Positions 51,659 to 60,243 are shown, counted from the first letter of the stretch. The stretch is DNA of 64,000 bases from Bacteroidota bacterium (GCA_947496065.1 CANMBF010000007.1:1-64000); one strand, 5' to 3'. The notes: generated by a model not told the origin, from the letters alone. Translations and numbers: made by a program.

Positions 51659-52416
51659 TGGCTGAAAAGGACCTACTTTATAATTATTCTTTACACTTAG
51701 CCGACAACAGCATGATCCTTGGTCAACGCTGCGGTGAATGGTGTGGCCATGGCCCCGTTTTAGAACAAGACATTGCACTTACCAATATTGCCCTCGATTT
51801 AATAGGCGAAGCCCGCAGTTTATATCAACTAGCAGCCGAGTTAAAAGGTGGCAATGCGAATGAAGATACTGTTGCTTTTTTAAGAGACGTACTAGCTTAT
51901 AAAAATATTTTATTGGTAGAACAACCCAATACCGATTGGGCCTATACCATTGTGAGGCAATTTTTTTATGATGTGTTTCATTTCTACTTGCATTCCGAAT
52001 TAATTAATAGTGCCGAACCCCGCTTGAGTAATATTGCTGCGAAGTCGTTAAAAGAAGTGACTTACCATTTAAAATGGAGCAGCGAGTGGATGATTCGTTT
52101 AGGTGATGGAACCGATATGAGCAGAGAAAAAATGCAAGAGGCTGTGAATGGTCTTTGGGAATACACAGGCGAGCTCTACATGCCTTCTGATATTGAAGAA
52201 CAAGCTTTCGAAGCTGGGTTTGCGCCCGACCTAAATATTCTTAAACCATTGTGGCAAGAGAAAGTAGAGGATATATTAGCAGAATCAACCCTCTATATCC
52301 CTGAAAGAAATTACCAACAAAAAGGCGGTAAAAAAGGATTTCATTCAGAGCATCTCGGTTTTATTTTAGCCGATATGCAATTCCTTCAAAGGGCCTACCC
52401 TGGCGCTAATTGGTAG
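51658..52416 (+). CDS. paaC: Phenylacetyl-CoA epoxidase subunit C, set 2
   Basis: A 252-residue ferritin-like partner of PaaA. LADNSMILGQRCGEWCGHGPVLEQDIA (N-terminus) and VTYHLKWSSEWMIRLGDGT are family marks; the N-terminal ALTNIALDLIGEARSLYQLAA matches PaaC more closely than set 1 does. It ends the operon, with a conserved HSEHLGFILADMQFLQRAYPGA tail seen in canonical PaaC and missing its last part in set 1. An intergenic stretch of 87 bases without clear signals separates it from the convergent phosphatase gene. Confidence 0.92.
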   Translation: MAEKDLLYNYSLHLADNSMILGQRCGEWCGHGPVLEQDIALTNIALDLIGEARSLYQLAAELKGGNANEDTVAFLRDVLAYKNILLVEQPNTDWAYTIVRQFFYDVFHFYLHSELINSAEPRLSNIAAKSLKEVTYHLKWSSEWMIRLGDGTDMSREKMQEAVNGLWEYTGELYMPSDIEEQAFEAGFAPDLNILKPLWQEKVEDILAESTLYIPERNYQQKGGKKGFHSEHLGFILADMQFLQRAYPGANW

Positions 52417-52503
52417 TCCTTTTACTCTGATTTGGATTCTCTCAAACAGAAACACCATTATTAATACTGCCATATAATGCATTGGTTATTATTAGCCTTA
52501 AAA

Positions 52504-53133
52504 CTATTGCAAATGGTCGGTATCACAAGCGCGCACCACCTCAAAATGGCTGCCATTATAAGTTAATTCATACAAACACAAATTGGTGTGTTCCCATTGC
52601 TCCATTTGTTGCAAAGGAATGTTGGTGAGCAAACATAAAAAACTGCGCATAGCTCGACCATGCATGCATATCAAAATTTTTTCTTCGTTGGGTTGGGACA
52701 TGATATCTTCCAAAGCTTTGCTTTGCTTTTGAAATAATGCCAAAGGAGTTTCGCCATTTTCTACTGTTACTGCTAAGTTGCCTTGGGTCCATTGTTCAAC
52801 AATATGCGAATAGATTCTGTGACGCTCCGGACTACTTGGCATACCCTCCATAATGCCCCAATTAATCTCATTCAAACCCGTATGCAAGGTGTGCGGAATG
52901 CCCAACTTTATAAAATCTTCAACACTTTGAATGGCCCTGTTGAGTTCTGAAGTATAGATGCGCTGATAAGCTTGAGATTGATACGCCTCAAAAAAGCGCT
53001 GAGCCTGCCACCTGCCTTTGTTATTCAAGTCGCTGTTCACCCCACTGCCTTGTATAATTCCCTGTTGATTAAAATCTGTTTCCCCATGGCGTATCAGATG
53101 AATTGTTTTGCCTATTTTTGAATCTTTATTCAT
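52504..53133 (-). CDS. Histidine phosphatase family protein (phosphoglycerate mutase-like)
   Basis: A 209-residue enzyme with the RHGE motif in HLIRHGETDFNQQGIIQG (12-29), a conserved TSELNRAIQS segment and the second His in ILICMHGRAMRSFLCLL. The catalytic His is in RHG. The family includes sugar phosphatases, cobalamin-pathway phosphatases and mutases; the exact substrate cannot be told. Its ATG (53131-53133) is back to back with the ATG of the thioesterase gene (53136), only 2 bases between. Its -7 box lies inside the thioesterase coding region. Confidence 0.85.
   Translation of the reverse strand: MNKDSKIGKTIHLIRHGETDFNQQGIIQGSGVNSDLNNKGRWQAQRFFEAYQSQAYQRIYTSELNRAIQSVEDFIKLGIPHTLHTGLNEINWGIMEGMPSSPERHRIYSHIVEQWTQGNLAVTVENGETPLALFQKQSKALEDIMSQPNEEKILICMHGRAMRSFLCLLTNIPLQQMEQWEHTNLCLYELTYNGSHFEVVRACDTDHLQ
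53113..53120 (+). promoter_or_regulatory. -7 box TATTTTTG of the thioesterase gene, inside the phosphatase gene
   Basis: A perfect TAnnTTTG, 15 bases before ATG 53136 and within the first codons of the divergent gene. Confidence 0.6.
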
Positions 53134-53135
53134 AC

Positions 53136-53573
53136 ATGGAATCTATATTTTTTGAGCCCGCAAATATAAAGCTAGAATGGCTAAATGAATTCTGCAAAAA
53201 TACATTGAGTGATTTTTTAGGCATCGAATACATTGAACTCGGTCATGATTACCTTAAAGCTAGTATGCCCGTTAATAATAGAACCGTGCAACCCTTGCGC
53301 ATGCTCAATGGAGGCGCTAGTTTAGCCTTAGCGGAATGTGTAGGAAGTTTAGCCGCTAACCTGGTTTTTGACAGAAAAAAATATGTGGCCCTTGGCCTCG
53401 ACCTCAATGGCAATCACCTAAAACCAGCAATGGAAGGTGAGGTGGTTTACGGCATTGCGAAACCTTTACACATTGGTAATACCACACAAGTTTGGGAAAT
53501 ACGAATTGAAAACGAAGCTGGTAAATTAGTACATATTAGCAGACTGACTATGGCCGTTAAACTACGAGAATAA
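53136..53573 (+). CDS. Hotdog-fold acyl-CoA thioesterase, probably MenI-like
   Basis: A 145-residue single hotdog-domain protein. The central helix PLRMLNGGASLALAECVGSLAA carries the catalytic Glu (in LAEC); the usual H-G-G at its start is N-G-G here. The start is ATG 53136, giving MESIFFEPANIK; an upstream frame overlaps the divergent gene and its promoter. It precedes an isochorismate synthase by 3 bases, so a role as 1,4-dihydroxy-2-naphthoyl-CoA thioesterase in menaquinone synthesis is more likely than PaaI, even though a paaABC operon lies close by. The PaaI alternative cannot be excluded. Confidence 0.75.
   Translation: MESIFFEPANIKLEWLNEFCKNTLSDFLGIEYIELGHDYLKASMPVNNRTVQPLRMLNGGASLALAECVGSLAANLVFDRKKYVALGLDLNGNHLKPAMEGEVVYGIAKPLHIGNTTQVWEIRIENEAGKLVHISRLTMAVKLRE
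53161..53168 (-). promoter_or_regulatory. -7 box TATATTTG of the histidine phosphatase gene, inside the thioesterase gene
   Basis: A perfect TAnnTTTG on the minus strand, 27 bases before ATG 53133. Its transcript and the thioesterase transcript would overlap at their 5' ends by roughly 25-30 bases. Confidence 0.55.
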
Positions 53574-53576
53574 ACA

Positions 53577-54542
53577 ATGGATACCAAAGGAAAGGCCATT
53601 TGGCGTCAACCAGGTGAAACGCAAATTTATTGCATAGAATCTAGTCGAGGGACTGATGAATTCATAATAGCACCTTATATAAAAAATGAAACCATTCATT
53701 GTATTAAGGGTCGAATTGTAAAATCAAATACGGGTCTACAATCTGATTTTTTTAAAGACTTCGAATTAGCCGAACTCCCTAATATTTCAAATACAACAGA
53801 ATTGCAATATACAAGCACTGTGAAGAAGGCAGTTCAAGCCATCCATGATCAACATTTTGAAAAAGTTGTCATTGCACGTCAATTAGTAATTAAAACGGAA
53901 GTTCAACCCGAAAAACTTTTCCAAGCACTCATCAATGCCTACCCACAAGCTTTTGTTTATTGCTTTCGATTGAACAACGGACTGACAATGGTGGGTGCAA
54001 CACCCGAAACGCTCTTAGAACGCAAAGAAAATACATTAAATACGCAAGCATTAGGAGGTACCGAGCAGGCCTATGGCTACTCAGAAAAAGAATACCACGA
54101 ACATCAACAGATTATTAGTGATATCTCCTCAAAACTATTGGCTCAAAACTATTCATTTAAATCAGGTGAAACGTTGCCTAAAAAGGCTGGCAATGTCGCA
54201 CATCTTTCCACCCCAATTGCAATCGAAAGCCAATCACTTGAACAAGATTTAAAATTGGTCAATGCTTTGCACCCAACGGCCGCCATTGGCGGTTTACCAT
54301 TTGAACCTGCCAATCAATTTTTATTAGCCAACGAAAATTTTAACAGAAACTATTACGCTGGTTATTTAGGCAGTAAATACGATCAGAATTTCAGTTTTTA
54401 TGTTAATTTAAGATGTGCCGAGTTATATAAGAACGGCGCTATTTTATTTGCCGGTGCGGGTATTAATAGCAATTCTATTGCAGCCGATGAATGGCTCGAA
54501 ACAACTAACAAATTAAACACCCTACTGCGATACTTGAATTAA
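53577..54542 (+). CDS. menF: Isochorismate synthase (menaquinone pathway)
   Basis: A 321-residue chorismate-binding enzyme turning chorismate into isochorismate. Visible: VKKAVQAIHDQHFEKVVIARQ (with the conserved Lys), FVYCFRLNNGLTMVGATPETLLER, the HPTAAIGGLP segment and a C-terminal GAGINSNSIAADEWLETTNKL. The usual A-G-T-R motif is G-G-T-E here (near residue 160), an uncommon change. It is about 100 residues shorter than E. coli MenF, missing mainly the N-terminal part, as in other Bacteroidota. It lies 3 bases after the thioesterase. MenD and others are not in the window. Confidence 0.85.
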   Translation: MDTKGKAIWRQPGETQIYCIESSRGTDEFIIAPYIKNETIHCIKGRIVKSNTGLQSDFFKDFELAELPNISNTTELQYTSTVKKAVQAIHDQHFEKVVIARQLVIKTEVQPEKLFQALINAYPQAFVYCFRLNNGLTMVGATPETLLERKENTLNTQALGGTEQAYGYSEKEYHEHQQIISDISSKLLAQNYSFKSGETLPKKAGNVAHLSTPIAIESQSLEQDLKLVNALHPTAAIGGLPFEPANQFLLANENFNRNYYAGYLGSKYDQNFSFYVNLRCAELYKNGAILFAGAGINSNSIAADEWLETTNKLNTLLRYLN

Positions 54543-54604
54543 CACTTATTGCTAATATTTATCAGTTTATCGGAATAAATCAATAACGAATATCATTAAT
54601 TCAT

Positions 54605-54612
54605 TAATTTTG
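54605..54612 (+). promoter_or_regulatory. -7 box TAATTTTG of the DUF4834 gene
   Basis: A perfect TAnnTTTG, 19 bases before the TTG start at 54632. Confidence 0.5.
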
Positions 54613-54631
54613 CATTAAAATTTAAGTTACC

Positions 54632-54847
54632 TTGTTAAAAATACTATTCAATATTTTCATCATTTATGCCATTTGGCAATTGTTAAAAATGATTTTTACG
54701 GTGAAAAAAGTGTCGAATGATTTTCAAAGAAACATGAACGAAATGCATGAAAAAATGAATAATCAGACACAACAAAATGCCAATTCCAATCAAAAGAAAC
54801 CTTCTGATAACGAAGGGGACTACATTGATTACGAAGAAATCAAATAA
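54632..54847 (+). CDS. Small DUF4834-like membrane protein
   Basis: A 71-residue protein with one N-terminal transmembrane segment (about 3-23), then a coiled linker (RNMNEMHEKMNN), a Gln/Asn-rich stretch and an acidic end DYIDYEEIK. This fits the short DUF4834 family of Bacteroidota. The start is TTG 54632, since no ATG occurs between the promoter box and the membrane segment. Its stop is 2 bases from the stop of the convergent 52-residue gene. Function unknown. Confidence 0.75.
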   Translation: MLKILFNIFIIYAIWQLLKMIFTVKKVSNDFQRNMNEMHEKMNNQTQQNANSNQKKPSDNEGDYIDYEEIK

Positions 54848-54849
54848 GA

Positions 54850-55008
54850 TTATTCTTTAGGCTTTACCTCTTCGGTACCATCGGCATGTTTGGCAAAACT
54901 GCCTTTGCCTCTGTCATGCACTTGGTCGTAGCGCGACCATGGCCAACCACCAAATTGTGTTTGATGGTAATCCTCGAAAACTTGTTTAATTTCCTCTTTT
55001 GTATTCAT
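54850..55008 (-). CDS. 52-residue protein resembling the tail of pirin-like cupins
   Basis: A short gene that starts MNTKEEIKQVFEDYHQTQFG and continues with GWPWSRYDQVHDRGKGSFAK and a charged end. Pirin-family bicupins have near their C-terminus the phrase P-F-V-M-N-T-x-E-E-I followed by a D-Y motif. Here the same frame just before the ATG reads N-P-F-V, so this looks like the last part of a pirin gene. Yet a perfect -7 box stands 20 bases before the ATG, and the frame is closed by a stop 16 codons upstream. It is either a remnant or a separate small gene. The pirin link is from memory and not verified. Confidence 0.5.
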   Translation of the reverse strand: MNTKEEIKQVFEDYHQTQFGGWPWSRYDQVHDRGKGSFAKHADGTEEVKPKE

Positions 55009-55028
55009 TACAAATGGGTTCAGATTAA

Positions 55029-55036
55029 CAAATCTA
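55029..55036 (-). promoter_or_regulatory. -7 box TAGATTTG of the 52-residue gene
   Basis: A perfect TAnnTTTG on the minus strand, 20 bases before ATG 55008. It supports expression of the short gene. Confidence 0.5.
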
Positions 55037-55098
55037 AACTTATTGCAGTAAATTTAAAAATAGAACAATGGCTATACCTTTCTAATCACCCTCTATGT

Positions 55099-55980
55099 TT
55101 AACGATTGAGCTGGGTATTGATTTCAAATTTCTTCTTTTCAATGATTTTATTATCATCTAATACAACCTCAACAGTATAGTTGCCATCTTTCCATCCACT
55201 AATATCAAGATCAAAAAAGTATTTGTTTTTTCCTTCATTTTTGGGCACATCTTCGAGCAGTGTAGTTTGTATAATACCATACCTATCTCGCACCACTATA
55301 CTTACTTCTCCATTATAGGGCAAGTTATAATTAATCTCTGAATAGATATGGGAAGGCACATTGCTGAACAGTCTATCATTACTTTTCTTGTAATCGATAT
55401 TGTACCAAGGCAATTCAATGTGTTTGATGCCAGCAACAGTTTGCAATAAAAGTAAGTTCTTTTCGTCTTTACCTTTATCAATTGAACTCACAGGATGGTT
55501 GTTGGAAACTGCCCAAACAGCATGTTGAATGGCGCCCATTTCAAAATCATTGGCATTCACAACATTCGCTAAAGTTTGCCAATCCTTGTTCTCTATATAA
55601 CCCATTTTAAAAACAGTACCTGCCAACGGACTAACATCATGGCTTTGACAACAGAACCCAAATACATTGAATTTGCCCTTGGATCTAGGTGCTACCATGA
55701 CATACTGGTTTTTAACGACGAAAATATCTTGTTGCTTTTCTTCTTCACTTACCAATCTTCGTCCCGCCTCGACCCATGCAAAACAAGTATCGAAACCATT
55801 GTTTTCGATGGCCACTTCCATGCAATTCCCTTGATGTCCTCCCTTGCTATTGAATTTAACAGATACAGCAGAATTGGCTGTTACTTTGTCAATGGAAATA
55901 AAAGTATTTTTATCAATTGAATAGATGGCTTGAAAAACACTCAACAAGCAGAACAATGTTAACCCCATTTTAAGTTTCAT
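55099..55980 (-). CDS. Secreted protein of unknown function with a C-terminal Ig-like domain
   Basis: A 293-residue protein with a signal peptide (about 1-20). It has paired cysteines (GNCMEVAIENNGFDTCF, FGFCCQSHD) in a first domain of about 180 residues containing EMGAIQHAVWAVSNNHPVSS, and a C-terminal domain (about 210-290) with GEVSIVVRDRYGIIQTTLLE and DISGWKDGNYTVEVVLDD. The second pattern is like the FlgD/Ig-type modules that precede secretion tails, but there is no sorting domain. I do not know the family. A very small ORF and accC lie upstream on the same strand. Confidence 0.6.
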   Translation of the reverse strand: MKLKMGLTLFCLLSVFQAIYSIDKNTFISIDKVTANSAVSVKFNSKGGHQGNCMEVAIENNGFDTCFAWVEAGRRLVSEEEKQQDIFVVKNQYVMVAPRSKGKFNVFGFCCQSHDVSPLAGTVFKMGYIENKDWQTLANVVNANDFEMGAIQHAVWAVSNNHPVSSIDKGKDEKNLLLLQTVAGIKHIELPWYNIDYKKSNDRLFSNVPSHIYSEINYNLPYNGEVSIVVRDRYGIIQTTLLEDVPKNEGKNKYFFDLDISGWKDGNYTVEVVLDDNKIIEKKKFEINTQLNR

Positions 55981-56007
55981 ATACTTATAACGGGATTAGG
56001 TCTAGTT

Positions 56008-56088
56008 TTAGTATTGGTTACTCAATTCTTCTTGGGCATAAAATTCTAATCCTCCAAAGATAATAATCAGAGAAATTAGAAATTTCAT
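56008..56088 (-). CDS. Tiny exported-peptide ORF or signal-peptide remnant, 26 codons
   Basis: ATG 56088 opens MKFLISLIIIFGGLEFYAQE, then ELSNQY and a stop. The first 19 residues have the form of a Bacteroidota signal peptide ending in Y-A-Q, so the mature product would have only 7 residues. It starts 10 bases after accC and stops 27 bases before the secreted protein gene. It may be a leftover of a broken exported protein, a duplicate signal region, or a very short peptide gene. Confidence 0.3.
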   Translation of the reverse strand: MKFLISLIIIFGGLEFYAQEELSNQY

Positions 56089-56098
56089 AAAAAACTAA

Positions 56099-57439
56099 TT
56101 AAGGTTTGAAAACAAAGTCATTCATGAAGGCAGTAGTAAAATTACCTTCTCTGAAATTTTTGTCTTTCATAATCTGTCTTTGCAAAGGAATCGACGTAAA
56201 CACCCCTTCGATCACAAACTCATCTAAGGCACGTTCCATTTTCACTATACACTCCTCTCGGGTTTGTGCACTCACAATAAGCTTGGCAATCATACTATCG
56301 TAGTTCGCAGGAATTTGATAACCAGCATAAGCATGTGTATCAACTCTAATACCATGTCCACCAGGAATATGAAAATTAGTGATTTTACCTGGACTAGGTC
56401 TAAAATTATGGGCAGGATCCTCGGCATTGATTCTACACTCAATGGCATGTTTCATTGGCTCGTAATCTTTACCAGAGATTGGCTGACCAGCAGCTATCAT
56501 GATTTGCTCTTTTACAAGGTCGTAGTTGATGACTTCTTCCGTAACTGGATGCTCAACCTGAATACGGGTGTTCATCTCCATAAAATAGAAATTACGGTGT
56601 TTGTCAACCAAGAACTCTACTGTACCCACACCTTCGTAATTAATGCACTGAGCAGCTTTTTTAGCGGCTTCTCCCATGCGTTTACGCAAGTCGGCTGTCA
56701 TGAAAGGAGATGGACTCTCTTCAATTAACTTTTGATGTCTGCGTTGTATACTACAATCGCGTTCGCTCAGATGACAAACTTTGCCATATTGGTCGCCCGC
56801 AATTTGAATTTCAATATGTCTTGGCTCCTCGATGTATTTCTCCATGTAAATACCATCGTTACCAAAAGCTGCTGCTGCTTCGGTTTTAGCAGAATCCCAA
56901 GCTTTTTCAAACTCTTCGTCTTTCCAAATAATACGCATGCCACGACCACCACCACCAGCGGTTGCTTTAATGATTACGGGGTAACCGATACCTTGTGCTA
57001 ATTTAATACCTTCTTCAAATGTTTCTAACAAGCCATCGCTACCAGGAATGGTAGGAACACCTGCCTTTTTCATTGAATCTTTGGCATTGCTTTTATCTCC
57101 CATACCATTAATTTGCTCGGGGGTAGCACCGATAAATTTGATACCATGGTCTTTACAAACTTGGCTAAACTTAGCGTTCTCGCTTAAAAAACCATAACCT
57201 GGATGAATGGCATCGGCATTGGTAATTTCGGCTGCAGCAATGATATTTGGAATTTTCAAATAAGAAAGATTACTCGGTGCAGGACCAATACATACCGCTT
57301 CATCTGCAAAGCGTACATGTAAACTTTCTTTATCTGCTGTGCTATAGACTGCAACAGTTTTAATGCCCATCTCTTTACAAGTACGAATAATACGTAAAGC
57401 GATTTCTCCGCGGTTGGCAATTAATATTTTTTTAAACAT
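56099..57439 (-). CDS. accC: Acetyl-CoA carboxylase, biotin carboxylase subunit
   Basis: A 446-residue ATP-grasp enzyme that carboxylates biotin on AccB, the first half of malonyl-CoA formation. Motifs: [20 protein letters not shown] (4-23), [11 protein letters not shown], the glycine-rich ATP loop [12 protein letters not shown] (about 158-169), [17 protein letters not shown] and [16 protein letters not shown]. Length and motifs are standard. It lies 73 bases after accB and belongs to the run yceD-like, rpmF, plsX, fabH, accB, accC. Confidence 0.96.
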   Translation of the reverse strand: MFKKILIANRGEIALRIIRTCKEMGIKTVAVYSTADKESLHVRFADEAVCIGPAPSNLSYLKIPNIIAAAEITNADAIHPGYGFLSENAKFSQVCKDHGIKFIGATPEQINGMGDKSNAKDSMKKAGVPTIPGSDGLLETFEEGIKLAQGIGYPVIIKATAGGGGRGMRIIWKDEEFEKAWDSAKTEAAAAFGNDGIYMEKYIEEPRHIEIQIAGDQYGKVCHLSERDCSIQRRHQKLIEESPSPFMTADLRKRMGEAAKKAAQCINYEGVGTVEFLVDKHRNFYFMEMNTRIQVEHPVTEEVINYDLVKEQIMIAAGQPISGKDYEPMKHAIECRINAEDPAHNFRPSPGKITNFHIPGGHGIRVDTHAYAGYQIPANYDSMIAKLIVSAQTREECIVKMERALDEFVIEGVFTSIPLQRQIMKDKNFREGNFTTAFMNDFVFKP

Positions 57440-57512
57440 GCGTGTGAATTGATAATTTGTTAACCTGCTAATTTGATAAATAAATCAAACAACAAATCAC
57501 TGAATTGACATC

Positions 57513-57986
57513 TTAGTTAGGTTCTACAAGGAATAATGGTTGATCGTATTCAACTGGTGTTGCATTGTCAACTAATACTTTTACGATTTTACCGCTGATT
57601 TCTGATTCAATTTCATTGAATAGTTTCATGGCCTCAATGATACAAACAGCTTTGCCTGGTTTTACTTCATCACCCACATTTACAAACAGTGGTTTATCAG
57701 GAGAAGAGGAACGGTAAAAAGTACCAATCATTGGTGATTTAATGGTAATATAGTTATCCGCAACAACAGGTTTTTCGGCCACTGGTGCGGCAGCGACAGG
57801 AGCAGCAGACAAAGCAGGTGCAGCCGAAACTGGCGCAGCAGCTTGAATATACTGAGGAGCTGAAACCATTTGAGTGATAGGTTTTCTAATGACAATCTTA
57901 AAATCTTTTTTCTCGATTTCTACCTCGCCAACATTCTTTTGGGCAGATACAAATTTGATTAAGTTTTCTATTTCTTTGATATCCAT
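57513..57986 (-). CDS. accB: Acetyl-CoA carboxylase biotin carboxyl carrier protein
   Basis: A 157-residue carrier. N-terminal dimer or partner-binding part (1-42), a long Ala/Pro/Val linker (43-76) and the C-terminal biotinyl domain (78-157) with biotin on Lys121 in [10 protein letters not shown]. It moves the carboxyl group from AccC to the transferase, which is not in the window. It lies 47 bases after fabH and 73 before accC. Confidence 0.96.
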   Translation of the reverse strand: MDIKEIENLIKFVSAQKNVGEVEIEKKDFKIVIRKPITQMVSAPQYIQAAAPVSAAPALSAAPVAAAPVAEKPVVADNYITIKSPMIGTFYRSSSPDKPLFVNVGDEVKPGKAVCIIEAMKLFNEIESEISGKIVKVLVDNATPVEYDQPLFLVEPN

Positions 57987-58033
57987 AATATGCTTGATTT
58001 ATTTTTTATTAGCGTTTGATTTGAAATTATTAA

Positions 58034-59029
58034 CTAGCTATTGTAAGCCCATTTAATGTATATACTTCCCCAAGTAAAGCCACCGCCGAAGGTTGCTAAT
58101 ATGAGGTTATCTCCCTTTTTAAATTGCTTTTCAAAATCCCAAAATAACAAAGGCAAGGTACCACTCGTGGTATTGCCATATTTTTCTATATTCATTAACA
58201 CTTTTTCAGGTGCTAAATTCATTTTTTCAGCAGTGTAATCGATGATTCTTTTGTTGGCCTGATGGGCTAATAAGTAATCGACATCATCTGGTGTTAAATG
58301 ATTTCTCTCCATAATTTGAGTAGAAACATCGGCCATGTTAGTAGTTGCATATTTGAAAACTGCTTTACCTTCTTGGTATACGTAGTGTTCACGTGCATCA
58401 ATACTTTCGTGGGTAGGTGGTTTGAGTGATCCACCTGCTTTTTGGTGTAAGAATTCTCGACCACTTCCATCTGATTTCAAAATAGAATCTATGATGCCAT
58501 AACCTTCTTCATTAGGTTCAAGCAATACCGCGCCTCCACCATCACCAAAGATAATGCAGGTATTGCGATCTGTATAATCAATAATGGCACTCATTTTATC
58601 GAAACCACAGACCACGACTTTTTTGTGTTTTCCCGATTCAATAAATTTTGCACCTGTATCAAGGGCAAACAAAAAGCCACTGCAGGCAGCGGCCAAATCA
58701 AATCCCCAAGCATTTTTTGCGCCCACTTTATCGCAAACAATATTTGCACATGAAGGAAATATTAAATCTCCAGTAATGGTTGCTACAATTAATAAATCTA
58801 TTTCTTCGGCCGAGATACCGCGTTTTTTAAGCAATTCATTAACAGCAGCTGCGGCCATATCTGAAGTTGCTTTGCCGGGCTCTCTAAGAATTCTTCTTTC
58901 TTTAATACCCGTGCGGGAAGTAATCCATTCATCGTTGGTATCTACCAATTTTTCTAAATCAAAATTCGTCAATTTAGTTTCGGGAACATACCCTCCAATT
59001 GCGGTAATCGCTGCAGTAATTTTACTCAT
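58034..59029 (-). CDS. fabH: 3-Oxoacyl-ACP synthase III
   Basis: A 331-residue condensing enzyme that starts fatty acid chains from acyl-CoA and malonyl-ACP. The catalytic triad is Cys116 (DLAAACSGFLFAL), His in LLAHQANKRIIDY (about 255) and Asn in IEKYGNTTSGTLPL (about 285). Other family marks are TNDEWITSRTGIKERR and FGDGGGAVLLEP. It lies 60 bases after plsX. In Bacteroidota FabH often prefers branched primers, but the sequence alone does not tell. Confidence 0.96.
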   Translation of the reverse strand: MSKITAAITAIGGYVPETKLTNFDLEKLVDTNDEWITSRTGIKERRILREPGKATSDMAAAAVNELLKKRGISAEEIDLLIVATITGDLIFPSCANIVCDKVGAKNAWGFDLAAACSGFLFALDTGAKFIESGKHKKVVVCGFDKMSAIIDYTDRNTCIIFGDGGGAVLLEPNEEGYGIIDSILKSDGSGREFLHQKAGGSLKPPTHESIDAREHYVYQEGKAVFKYATTNMADVSTQIMERNHLTPDDVDYLLAHQANKRIIDYTAEKMNLAPEKVLMNIEKYGNTTSGTLPLLFWDFEKQFKKGDNLILATFGGGFTWGSIYIKWAYNS

Positions 59030-59089
59030 TAAAATGAAATTTTGATCAGTTTGAGGGGTGCAAAGTAAAAAATATCCGTAAATTTATTA

Positions 59090-60022
59090 CTAAAAAGATT
59101 GTTTTATTTTTTCAATTAATTTTGAATCAACTACGTCTTTCGCTAATTTGAACATGCTAACAAAGGTATCCGCCTTTGATATACCATGGCCAATTATTAC
59201 AGGCTCGTTAACGCCTAAAATGGCCGATCCTCCGTAATGTTTGAAATTAAATCTCTCCATATAATCATTTTCAACGCCTTGTTTTGCTAGGTTATAATAA
59301 AAACCTTCACATACTTTTAAAACAATATTGCCCGTGTATCCATCACAAACAACAACATCGGCCTTATCGCTGAAAATGTCCCGTCCTTCTATATTACCTA
59401 TAAATTCAATTCGTTCATTCAACTCTAATAGAGGGTAAGTTGCTTGAATCAATAAATTACCTTTCTCTTTTTCTTCACCTATGCTAAGTAAACCTACTTT
59501 AGGATGTTTAATCCCATAGACATTTTGTGCATATAATGAACCAAGAATAGCAAATTGATTGAGTACCTCTGGCTTACAATCAGCGTTGGCCCCAACATCC
59601 AATAACACGCCAAATCCTCCACTTACTTTTGGTAAAATGGAAGCAATTGTCGGACGTTGAACACCATTAATCGCTTTAACAGAAAACATAGAGCCCACTA
59701 TCATTGCGCCCGTATTACCAGCACCAATAAAGGCTTCAATTTGTTTCTCCAATAAGTGTCGGTATGCAATATTAATGCTAGAGTTCTTTTTGTGAGCAAT
59801 TGCTTTTGTCGCGTGTTCGCTCATTTCAATAACCTCTTCGGCATGAACAATTTCGAAGGCATTCTCAGGAATATTTAATTCTCTAAAGACCTCGGTAATT
59901 TTAGCTTTATTGCCAAATAAAACCGGTACAATTTCGGGCACAGCTTTTTTCACTGCCACGCAGCCTTTTATAGCTTCAAGTGGAGCAAAATCGCCTCCCA
60001 TGGCATCAATACCAATGCGCAT
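59090..60022 (-). CDS. plsX: Phosphate acyltransferase of phospholipid synthesis
   Basis: A 310-residue PlsX that turns acyl-ACP into acyl phosphate for phosphatidic acid synthesis. MRIGIDAMGGDFAP at the N-terminus, SMFSVKAINGVQRPTIAS, LLDVGANADCKP and VVCDGYTGNIVLKV are characteristic. The classic gene order yceD-rpmF-plsX-fabH is kept; the gap to rpmF is 16 bases. Confidence 0.96.
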   Translation of the reverse strand: MRIGIDAMGGDFAPLEAIKGCVAVKKAVPEIVPVLFGNKAKITEVFRELNIPENAFEIVHAEEVIEMSEHATKAIAHKKNSSINIAYRHLLEKQIEAFIGAGNTGAMIVGSMFSVKAINGVQRPTIASILPKVSGGFGVLLDVGANADCKPEVLNQFAILGSLYAQNVYGIKHPKVGLLSIGEEKEKGNLLIQATYPLLELNERIEFIGNIEGRDIFSDKADVVVCDGYTGNIVLKVCEGFYYNLAKQGVENDYMERFNFKHYGGSAILGVNEPVIIGHGISKADTFVSMFKLAKDVVDSKLIEKIKQSF

Positions 60023-60038
60023 TTTTTTTAACTATGAA

Positions 60039-60221
60039 TTAATCGTTACGACCTTTCATTACCTTAACACCTCTGTACATACCTGTTTCAAGGTTTACAC
60101 GGTGATAAATTGAAACTTCGCCTGTAGTAGGATCAGCAATAAATTGTTTGTTACCCAATTTATCGTGTGTTCTACGTTTATCTCTTCTGGTTCTGGAAAT
60201 CTTTCGTTTTGGATTTGGCAT
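60039..60221 (-). CDS. rpmF: 50S ribosomal protein L32
   Basis: A 60-residue basic ribosomal protein with the usual MPNPKRKISRTRRDKRRTHD start. It lacks the zinc-binding cysteines found in some L32 forms, so it is the cysteine-free type. It lies between the yceD-like gene (22 bases) and plsX (16 bases), as in many bacteria. Confidence 0.96.
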   Translation of the reverse strand: MPNPKRKISRTRRDKRRTHDKLGNKQFIADPTTGEVSIYHRVNLETGMYRGVKVMKGRND

Positions 60222-60243
60222 AATCGTTATTTATTTTTTATTG

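Noticed and set aside
54886-55161. 91-codon plus-strand frame
   Set aside because: It is antisense to the 52-residue gene and to the end of the secreted-protein gene, with no conserved pattern.
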